Below are positions 7,056 through 11,706 of a DNA stretch of 11,706 bases, one piece after another (within the stretch, counting starts at the first letter, position 1; each line of letters begins with the position of its first letter). The position numbers and the translations under genes are program-made. A model generated the notes under the pieces. The model was not told the DNA's origin. It did not search any database and worked only from the letters and a program-made list of their open reading frames with translations. Location: positions 1-11,706 of the forward strand of contig CAZIWJ010000107.1 in assembly GCA_964542855.1 (NCBI GenBank), given 5' to 3'. Origin of the DNA: CAZIWJ01 sp964542855 (GTDB taxonomy: Bacteria > Bacteroidota > Bacteroidia > Cytophagales > Cyclobacteriaceae).

Positions 7056-8307
7056 CGGCCTGCACGGTGAGCAGGAAACTGCCTATCGATATTTCATCGC
7101 CGTGAAAAAGGGGCAGAAGCTGGCGGGAAACGGGGGTTTCGTTCACGGTTAAGCCGTTACGCGATAATTGCCAGCCGGCATTGGAGGTTGCCGGCTGGCC
7201 ATCGCGGATGTACCACTGCTCTTCCCCGGTTTCATTAAAAATTACTTCCAGGGTGGCGTGCTGTGTAGAAATTAACGTTAAACCGGTTTCCTTCAAAGCC
7301 AGGTCGTTCGCGTGGCCGGGTACCTGCCGGCCCAGGAGCAGGCGGTTTTGTTTTTTCTCCCGGTTCAGTTCGCTTAACCGGTAAACCTTCCCGGCATTGT
7401 GCCCTTCGCGGACACGCAGCACCCACCCGTTCGAAAAAAAAGCATGGCCCGAATCCCGTTCAAACGTTCCGTTCAATAGTTCATTAACCTGTTTAGCCTG
7501 CTGCAACCGCTTACCCGGGTCGGGTTGCAGGCAGTGCTCCACGATTTCGAACCAGGTAAAATTATCGGTACAGGAAAGCAATAAGTCCCGTTTCCATTCT
7601 CCCCGCCGCTTCCTAACGGGGTAGGGATCCCCAAACGGGAGCTGCCCGCCGGTTAATAACTGGTAAATAATAACGCCGAGCGAAAAGATGTCACTGGCCG
7701 GGGAAGCACTGTGAAAGGCCAGGGCCGATGAAGCCTGCTCCGGGGGAGAATAAGCCAGGGTAGAAAATACCTGCCGGGCGTGGCCGAGGGTATTTATCTG
7801 CGTAATCCGTTCCTGCAGGCGAGTGGCTACCCCGAAATCGGACAGGTACAGGTTATTATCTTTCGTTAGAATATTTTCCGGCTTCAGGTCGCGGTGGATG
7901 ACGTTCCTGCCGTGCAACTGATCCAGCACGTTAACCAGGGCCTGGACGATACGCCGGGTTTCCTGCTCCGCGTAGGGGCGGTGCACGTTGAGAATACCGT
8001 GGGGCAGGTAATCCATTACCAGTAGCGGGTTGCCCTGCAGTTCGTGGTAGTGGTGTACCTGCACTACACCGGGAAAAGTAAGGTAATTCCGGACAATAAA
8101 GTATTCCTGCTGAAACCGCTGGCGCAGGTGTCCCCTTTCCGGTTCCGGCACCTTCCACAGTTCTCCCAGCTTCAGGGCCACCGGCTTTTCCTGCCCTGTG
8201 GCCAGGAACACCCTGCTGAACCCGCCGATGCCAATTTCGCGCTCAACCCGGTACGTTTTCCGGTCGATCTGAAGCTCATCTCCTGCGTGTATTTCTACCT
8301 CCTGCAT
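7048..8307 (-). CDS. Hanks-type Ser/Thr protein kinase with C-terminal FHA domain
   Basis: The 419-residue protein begins with a complete eukaryote-like kinase domain (about 19-280): glycine loop GIGGFSRVF (26-34), ATP-binding Lys46 in VALK, catalytic loop HRDLKPEN (138-145), DFG at 157-159, PPE at 188-190, Asp206 in SDIFSLG and a late Arg267. The kinase should be active. A forkhead-associated domain follows (about 297-415), with GR at 326-327, STQH at 347-350 and the SRNGLTVN strand at 382-389; FHA domains bind phosphothreonine peptides. There is no membrane helix, so it is cytoplasmic, unlike PASTA-type kinases. ATG 8307 is chosen over an in-frame TTG at 8334 because that TTG lies inside the likely -7 box. 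It follows menC by 56 bases and converges on the sigma factor gene, a possible substrate. Confidence 0.93.
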   Translation of the reverse strand: MQEVEIHAGDELQIDRKTYRVEREIGIGGFSRVFLATGQEKPVALKLGELWKVPEPERGHLRQRFQQEYFIVRNYLTFPGVVQVHHYHELQGNPLLVMDYLPHGILNVHRPYAEQETRRIVQALVNVLDQLHGRNVIHRDLKPENILTKDNNLYLSDFGVATRLQERITQINTLGHARQVFSTLAYSPPEQASSALAFHSASPASDIFSLGVIIYQLLTGGQLPFGDPYPVRKRRGEWKRDLLLSCTDNFTWFEIVEHCLQPDPGKRLQQAKQVNELLNGTFERDSGHAFFSNGWVLRVREGHNAGKVYRLSELNREKKQNRLLLGRQVPGHANDLALKETGLTLISTQHATLEVIFNETGEEQWYIRDGQPATSNAGWQLSRNGLTVNETPVSRQLLPLFHGDEISIGSFLLTVQAVK

Positions 8308-8331
8308 GCTGCACTTACCTGCTCCCGGTTG

Positions 8332-8339
8332 CAAATATA
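8332..8339 (-). promoter_or_regulatory. Candidate -7 box for the kinase gene
   Basis: TATATTTG on the minus strand (8339-8332) matches the Bacteroidota -7 consensus TAnnTTTG exactly. It sits 24 bases before the ATG at 8307, giving a short leader of about 17 bases. It lies in the menC-kinase gap, so the kinase may be transcribed apart from menC. A convincing -33 TTTG at the usual spacing is not visible. Confidence 0.4.
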
Positions 8340-8363
8340 AAAAAAATACAATTAAATGCCGGT

Positions 8364-9452
8364 TTAGGCTAAGGTACTGGCGATAGCCCAGGGAGTTTCG
8401 GGGTCATAGTGAATGTAGCCCGAAGCCACGGTAAGGGGTGAAGGAATATTGTTATGGTATAACTGCCCGGTGCCCAACCCCTGGGGCATGGTTACCCCAT
8501 ACGTGGCGGTAAACTGACTGATTGCATTGAGACCGATATTCGACTCCAGTGCCGAGGTAATCCACCAGCCGGTATTGTGCTGTTCAGCTTTTGCAATCCA
8601 GTTGGCACTGGCTTGCAGCCCCCCCAGCAAACTGGGTTTCAGGATGATGTACTGCGGCTGAATGCTGCGAAGTAGGTTTTCCTGTTGGACGTCGTACACC
8701 CCGATTAATTCTTCGTCAAGCGCAATGGGCAAGGGGCTTTCCCGGCATAACCGGTACATGTGTTCCCACTGCCCGGCCGCGATGGGCTGTTCAATAGAAT
8801 GCAGATCAAGATCAGCCAGTCTTTTTAGTTTTTCCAGGGCCTCTTCCGGACGAAACGCTCCGTTGGCATCGACGCGCAGCGTAACGGCATCGGCTGAAAA
8901 CTGCTGCCTGATTTTTTTCAGCAGGTTGAATTCTGTTTCGAAATCAATCGCCCCGATTTTCATTTTAATGCAGGAAAACCCGGCTTTCAGCTTGCGGGTA
9001 ATCTGTTCCTGCATAAAGGCTTCGCTGCCCATCCAGATGAGCCCATTAATTGGCAGGGGCATCCCTTCTTGCGGGCTGAACGGCGCCCAGGAATTAGGCA
9101 GGATTTGCCGTCGCCCCCCGTACAGTACATCGAGCAGGGCAGTTTCCAGGGCAAAGCGGACAGCCGGCAGGCTTTCGGGTACGAGCGAATGAACCAGGCT
9201 GTTGACTTCCAGCAGGTTCCGGGGCACGGGACAGTTTGCCAGCGGCTGCACCATTTCTTCGAGCCGGGCCGGCAGGTTGGGCAGGTCATCGATACTCAGA
9301 TCCTTCAACGGGCCGCATTCGCCGTAACCTACCGTTCCATCCGGGCTTTCCAGCCGGATAAAATAGCTGACTTTTTCGCGCAGTACCCCCCGGGAGGTAC
9401 CGGCCTCAAAAGTAAATTGTAGCGTATAAGGAATAATCTTCGTTCTAAGCAT
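8364..9452 (-). CDS. menC: o-Succinylbenzoate synthase
   Basis: This 362-residue cytoplasmic enzyme of the enolase superfamily dehydrates SHCHC (2-succinyl-6-hydroxy-2,4-cyclohexadiene-1-carboxylate) to o-succinylbenzoate in classical menaquinone synthesis. The catalytic set is complete: Lys163 and Lys165 (KMK; the second is the general base), metal ligands Asp195 (RVDANGAF), Glu221 (SIEQPI) and Asp246 (ALDEE), and Lys272 (ILKPSLLGG). The N-terminal capping domain covers about 1-100, and the barrel ends with WITSALESNIGLNA. The start residues MLRTKI are usual for this family, and the ATG at 9452 has TTACTTTG, one base off the -7 consensus, a short way upstream. N-acylamino-acid racemase is a close relative, but the overall pattern is that of Bacteroidota MenC. 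No other men gene is in the window. Confidence 0.93.
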   Translation of the reverse strand: MLRTKIIPYTLQFTFEAGTSRGVLREKVSYFIRLESPDGTVGYGECGPLKDLSIDDLPNLPARLEEMVQPLANCPVPRNLLEVNSLVHSLVPESLPAVRFALETALLDVLYGGRRQILPNSWAPFSPQEGMPLPINGLIWMGSEAFMQEQITRKLKAGFSCIKMKIGAIDFETEFNLLKKIRQQFSADAVTLRVDANGAFRPEEALEKLKRLADLDLHSIEQPIAAGQWEHMYRLCRESPLPIALDEELIGVYDVQQENLLRSIQPQYIILKPSLLGGLQASANWIAKAEQHNTGWWITSALESNIGLNAISQFTATYGVTMPQGLGTGQLYHNNIPSPLTVASGYIHYDPETPWAIASTLA

Positions 9453-9621
9453 ATTATACTAACTCCAAAGTAACACAATATGATTCCGAAAAAGCAGTTG
9501 GAGAAATATTGGTTACTCGTCTATTTAATAAGCTGTAAAACCTGAAGCTCTAAAATTTTTCCAGCACATTGAGTTATTCGTTTTCGGAACGATAAAATGT
9601 ACGGAACAAAACCAATTAGCG
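9453..9621. promoter_or_regulatory. Divergent region between menC and the TapB-like gene
   Basis: These 169 bases separate divergent starts. For menC (minus) the best candidate -7 box is TTACTTTG at about 9468-9475, one mismatch from TAnnTTTG. For the plus-strand gene no good box was found. A small inverted pair CGTT/AACG around TTCGG near 9582-9594 is too short to interpret. Confidence 0.25.
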
Positions 9622-10335
9622 ATGAAAACTTATGCTGTAGTACTTATTACCGGGCTGCTGCTCAGTTCCCTGTCATGCTTCGCCCAGGACAACTGTGTAT
9701 TCTATTTTCCTACCGATGAAAATACCGTGTTTGAACATACATCCTACAACAGGAAAGGAAAAGTGCAGGGTTATTCGGTTCATAAGGTAAATGCTTACGA
9801 AGTAAATGATGGGGTAACCACCATTACGGCCGAAAACGAGCAGTACGACAAGAAAGATAACCTGGTGGCTTCGGGGAATTACGAAGTGCTGTGTGAAAAC
9901 AATAAGTTCAAGTTCAAGATTGGCGAAATTACCACGGCAGCCATGGGATTGGAAGGCATGCGCGAGATGGAAATGGAGATGAATGCCGACTACATTTCTA
10001 TTCCGGCCAACCCGAAAGTTGGCGACGAACTGGACGAAGGTACGCTGACCATGAGCGTATCGGGAGCAGGGATACCCAACATGAATACGACGGTCACTCT
10101 GAAAAACCGTAAAGTGGTAGGCAAAGAAACCATTACGGTTCCGGCAGGCACTTTCGATTGTATTAAACTGGACTACGAAACAGAAGTGAAAACCATGATG
10201 ACCATTCGCACCAGGACGACCGAATGGTACGCTAAAAAAGTGGGTGTGGTTCGGGCAGAACATTACGATAAAAAGGGTAAAATACGCGGGTACACGGAAT
10301 TAACCCGGTTGGAGACCCGGTTGGAAACCCGTTAA
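9622..10335 (+). CDS. Secreted TapB/DUF3108-like protein
   Basis: This 237-residue protein has a signal peptide (about 1-21, ending SCFA before Gln22), so it is periplasmic or surface-exposed; Cys19 does not sit in a proper lipobox. The mature part is beta-rich with alternating polar strands and matches the exported DUF3108/TapB-like family common in Bacteroidota. Its hallmark elements are the VPAGTFDC strand at 173-180 and EWYAKKVGVVRAE at 201-213, followed by a DKKGK turn. The family's molecular role is not well defined and I infer none. A methionine-rich acidic stretch (MREMEMEMN, 113-121) is notable. The C-terminus TRLETRLETR is encoded by a 12-bp tandem repeat that continues past the stop codon, so the original protein may have ended about 8 residues earlier. 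Confidence 0.8.
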   Translation: MKTYAVVLITGLLLSSLSCFAQDNCVFYFPTDENTVFEHTSYNRKGKVQGYSVHKVNAYEVNDGVTTITAENEQYDKKDNLVASGNYEVLCENNKFKFKIGEITTAAMGLEGMREMEMEMNADYISIPANPKVGDELDEGTLTMSVSGAGIPNMNTTVTLKNRKVVGKETITVPAGTFDCIKLDYETEVKTMMTIRTRTTEWYAKKVGVVRAEHYDKKGKIRGYTELTRLETRLETR

Positions 10336-10351
10336 GAAATCCGGTTGGAAA
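10304..10351 (+). repeat. 12-bp tandem repeat CCCGGTTGGARA crossing a stop codon
   Basis: Units start at 10304 (CCCGGTTGGAGA), 10316 (CCCGGTTGGAAA), 10328 (degenerate, CCCGTTAAGAAAT) and 10341 (CCGGTTGGAAA), and a partial CCCGTTA follows. Each full unit is four codons, so expansion adds Arg-Leu-Glu-Thr without breaking the frame. The stop TAA (10333-10335) sits in the degenerate third unit. Confidence 0.8.
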
Positions 10352-10357
10352 CCCGTT

Positions 10358-10454
10358 ATCGCGACGGGGCGGGAGCCCCGGTGGCGATCTGCTCCGTCTG
10401 ACCTTTGAACCAGATGGCGGATGAGCCCAGTCTACGTTACTTTTCTTTTGGGCT
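10358..10454 (+). ncRNA. Chain of three strong hairpins upstream of the GIY-YIG remnant
   Basis: Three stems follow one another. Stem 1: ATCGC (10358-10362) with GCGAT (10384-10388), an internal loop, then CGGGGC/GCCCCG (10365-10370, 10375-10380) closed by the GNRA-type tetraloop GGGA. Stem 2: ATCTGC/GCGGAT (10387-10392, 10417-10422) and CGTCTG/CAGATG (10395-10400, 10411-10416), with two wobble pairs and a two-base bulge. Stem 3: AGCCCAG/TTGGGCT (10424-10430, 10448-10454). No U-tract makes this a simple terminator. It could be a structured RNA or the conserved end of a repeat element; transcription is not shown. Confidence 0.45.
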
Positions 10455-10466
10455 GAATCATTTCAT

Positions 10467-10522
10467 TGATGAAAATTTTCTAAATTTCATCATTCAACAA
10501 ACACGATGATATTATGATGAAA
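10467..10522. repeat. Nested inverted repeats covering the GIY-YIG start codon
   Basis: TGATGAAA occurs at 10467-10474, its reverse complement TTTCATCA at 10485-10492, and TGATGAAA again at 10515-10522. The middle copy can pair with either side: 8 bp with the left, or 9 bp (TTTCATCAT/ATGATGAAA, 10485-10493 with 10514-10522) with the right. The right-hand pairing would bury the ATG ATG AAA start of the dead GIY-YIG gene, so this looks like a two-state structure. Confidence 0.5.
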
Positions 10523-10819
10523 AGAGGAGGATGAGTTTACATCCTGACCAACAAAAATAAAACCACCTTATATGTAGGGGAGGGGTGACTGCTGATTTGA
10601 TCCAGAATTCATCAGCATAAAACAAAAAAGTATAAAGGATTTACCAGCAGATACAACCTAAACTGTTTGTTTTACTACGGATCTTTTCCATCAATAGAAG
10701 AAGCAATTAACCGGGAAAAACAATTAAAAGCCGGGCCTGGAAAGAATAAAATCAATCTTATTGAACATATTAACCCCGAGTAAAATGATTTGTGGGAAGA
10801 ATTGACCCGGTGGAATTAA
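10514..10819 (+). pseudogene. Decayed GIY-YIG nuclease family gene (UPF0213-like)
   Basis: Translated fragments together rebuild a small GIY-YIG domain protein of about 100 residues. MMKRGG starts at 10514, then VYILTNKN (10535-10558; the GIY part) and TTLYVG (10562-10579; the YIG part), GVTADLIQ in another frame (10582-10605), and back in the first frame IHQHK (10607 on), GFTSRYNL, YYGSF, EEAINREKQLKAG (catalytic Glu in REKQLK, 10712-10729) and INPE. Four lesions are visible: TGA at 10532-10534, an apparent 5-base insertion in the G-rich run near 10577-10585, an apparent 2-base loss near 10605, and TAA at 10781-10783 where relatives have Trp, with the family-like tail NDLWEEL still readable after it. 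The two shifts cancel. The family is common and often multicopy in Bacteroidota; this copy cannot make the full protein. Confidence 0.88.
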
Positions 10820-10968
10820 TCATTTTGAACCGGCAGGTTTACATCACCTGGCAAAGAAAGCCTGGATTGAGTAAGCCTGCTGTCCGTTTAGGGTATGACT
10901 TCCCCATTTCGTTTAATTGCGTATTTTCCAGGTCAGTTAGTTTAAGTTTCTCCGGTTTAATGAAAAAA

Positions 10969-10976
10969 TACGTTTG
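10969..10976 (+). promoter_or_regulatory. Candidate -7 box for the DoxX-like gene
   Basis: TACGTTTG matches TAnnTTTG exactly. TTTC at 10947-10950, 18 bases upstream, is one base off the -33 TTTG. The start of transcription would fall near 10983, giving a leader of about 30 bases to the ATG at 11015. This is the best-formed promoter in the window. The region from 10820 to here has no gene I can support. Confidence 0.5.
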
Positions 10977-11014
10977 CACTGGCGATACACCCCGGCACTG
11001 TTAATAAAAGTAAA

Positions 11015-11389
11015 ATGAAGAAGAACCTGATTATATTATCGGTACTGTTCGGGGTAGCATCACTGCCTCATTTTTTTAATCCCGAAACCTACTTACCGGT
11101 TATGCCCCCGTTTTTACCTTTTCCGGTCTTCCTGGTGGTAATTACCGGGGTAGGTGAACTGGCCTTTGCGGTGGGCATCTGGTTCGAGCGTTTGCGCACT
11201 TTTGCCGGCTGGTGCATGGTTGTGCTGTTGAGCAGCTTCCTGGTTTTGCACGGTTACCACGCCTGGCTGGTAGCCAACGGGCAAAACGTTCCGGGGCTGG
11301 AATTTTTACCGGCCTGGGCTTTCTGGGTAAGAATCGTATTACAGTTCGGTTTAATGTACTGGGTATACCGGGTTACGGTGAAGGGGTAA
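11015..11389 (+). CDS. DoxX-like small integral membrane protein
   Basis: This 124-residue protein is almost all membrane helix, with four likely spans at about 4-19, 36-56, 62-80 and 100-120. It matches the DoxX/DoxD-like family by length, by the PETYLPVMPPFLPFP loop (23-37) that precedes the second helix, and by GVGELAFAVGIWFERLRTFAGW, which resembles the G..E...G..L......R..A.. signature. Such proteins sit in the cytoplasmic membrane, and some are linked to quinone or thiol redox chemistry, but this subgroup has no fixed function. It stands alone, with its own promoter candidate and a hairpin after the stop. Confidence 0.8.
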   Translation: MKKNLIILSVLFGVASLPHFFNPETYLPVMPPFLPFPVFLVVITGVGELAFAVGIWFERLRTFAGWCMVVLLSSFLVLHGYHAWLVANGQNVPGLEFLPAWAFWVRIVLQFGLMYWVYRVTVKG

Positions 11390-11398
11390 ATTGAAACG

Positions 11399-11418
11399 GC
11401 CTGGTAGGGTAACCAGGC
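11399..11418 (+). terminator. Hairpin after the DoxX-like gene
   Basis: GCCTGGT (11399-11405) pairs perfectly with ACCAGGC (11412-11418) across a six-base loop, 9 bases after the stop codon. The place fits a terminator, but there is no U-tract; an 8-bp palindrome CTCGCGAG (11418-11425) follows instead. Confidence 0.45.
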
Positions 11419-11520
11419 TCGCGAGAGAATTAAACCAGTTCGTGAAAATCGGTCAAGGCAAGAAAATTAAAGCCAGGGAAAACGTAAATATCCATGATTA
11501 AATAGGGTTAGCAGGTGGGT

Positions 11521-11628
11521 AATGTCCTCAAAAGTAACTCAGGAGACAAGACGCATGCGGTAGGGAGTAAAACGCCGAATGAGTTGGGACTGTGCGATAT
11601 GAGTGGTAATGTGTGGGAGTGATGCAGC
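11521..11628 (+). pseudogene. Orphan fragment of a formylglycine-generating-enzyme (SUMF1-type) domain
   Basis: The frame from 11521 reads NSGDKTHAVGSKTPNELG and then LCDMSGNVWE (to 11619). This is the core signature of FGE-sulfatase/SUMF1-type domains, usually NSG.KTHPVG..PNELGLYDMSGNVWEW. The next codon is TGA (11620-11622) where the family has Trp, then Cys-Ser as expected, after which similarity ends. Upstream the match stops near 11533 and a TAG lies in frame at 11509-11511. Only about 30 residues of a domain of some 250 remain, so it is a relic. The parent could be an intact paralogue elsewhere in the genome, or a gene cut by rearrangement. Confidence 0.82.
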
Positions 11629-11660
11629 CTCGCACGAGTGGTTACCTTAACTAAAGGGTA

Positions 11661-11691
11661 TTGGGCGCATTGGGCGCAAAAAAAACTGCGC
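11661..11691. repeat. Tandem 9-mer TTGGGCGCA with adjacent hairpin
   Basis: TTGGGCGCA is present twice head to tail (11661-11669, 11670-11678). The end of the second copy, GCGCA (11674-11678), can pair with TGCGC (11687-11691) across a loop made mostly of A. On the minus strand the loop is T-rich, but no T-tract follows the stem. Function unknown. Confidence 0.45.
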
Positions 11692-11706
11692 GAATGATTG
11701 CCTTAT

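Noticed and set aside
8308..8334. Longer kinase start (TTG at 8334)
   Set aside because: The TTG lies within the TATATTTG -7 box candidate; the ATG at 8307 is the better start.
10792..11004. Plus-strand frame of 70 residues between the GIY-YIG relic and the DoxX-like gene
   Set aside because: Begins inside the GIY-YIG tail in another frame, has no domain and contains the promoter candidate.
1..11706. Search for CRISPR arrays, tRNA or rRNA genes, transposase genes and toxin-antitoxin pairs
   Set aside because: No regularly spaced repeats, no cloverleaf or rRNA motifs and no transposase motifs were seen; the only mobile-type gene is the decayed GIY-YIG copy.

Overview
The window looks like a chromosomal segment of a Bacteroidota bacterium, probably a Cytophagales-type organism. 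Three things point there: protein style (short signal peptides ending in AQ, a TapB/DUF3108-like exported protein, an LPLAT acyltransferase of Bacteroidota type), perfect matches to the Bacteroidota -7 promoter box TAnnTTTG in several gaps, and weak Shine-Dalgarno sequences. This assignment is an inference from the sequence only.

Layout. Positions 1-295 hold no gene I can support. A secreted metal-dependent amidohydrolase (minus, 296-1636) is divergent from a secreted M20-fold protein (plus, 1744-2961) that seems to have lost most of its zinc ligands. Next comes a minus-strand run, read from right to left: a small unknown protein (6134-5799), fumarylacetoacetase (5753-4509; last step of tyrosine/homogentisate breakdown) and an LPLAT-type acyltransferase with C-terminal membrane helices (4413-3112). 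After a 291-base gap, an ECF-like sigma factor (plus, 6426-7055) converges on a Ser/Thr kinase with a C-terminal FHA domain (minus, 8307-7048). Their stop codons overlap by 8 bases. MenC, o-succinylbenzoate synthase of menaquinone synthesis (minus, 9452-8364), lies upstream of the kinase in the same direction. A secreted TapB/DUF3108-like protein (plus, 9622-10335) follows; a 12-bp tandem repeat has spread across its stop codon.

The right end is a small accessory zone. A chain of strong hairpins (10358-10454) and nested inverted repeats (10467-10522) leads directly into a decayed GIY-YIG nuclease gene (10514-10819) with two in-frame stops and two compensating frameshifts. Then come a canonical promoter box, a four-helix DoxX-like membrane protein (11015-11389) with a hairpin after it, and a short orphan fragment of a formylglycine-generating-enzyme (SUMF1-type) domain that ends in a stop.

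How the genes may work together. Fumarylacetoacetase, MenC and the acyltransferase are housekeeping or catabolic enzymes with no obvious shared pathway. The most promising regulatory unit is the sigma factor/kinase-FHA pair. The sigma factor lacks the usual acidic motif of region 2.2, which raises the possibility that it is switched on by phosphorylation by its neighbour. The other points worth attention are the M20-like pseudoenzyme and the structured DNA attached to the dead GIY-YIG gene.
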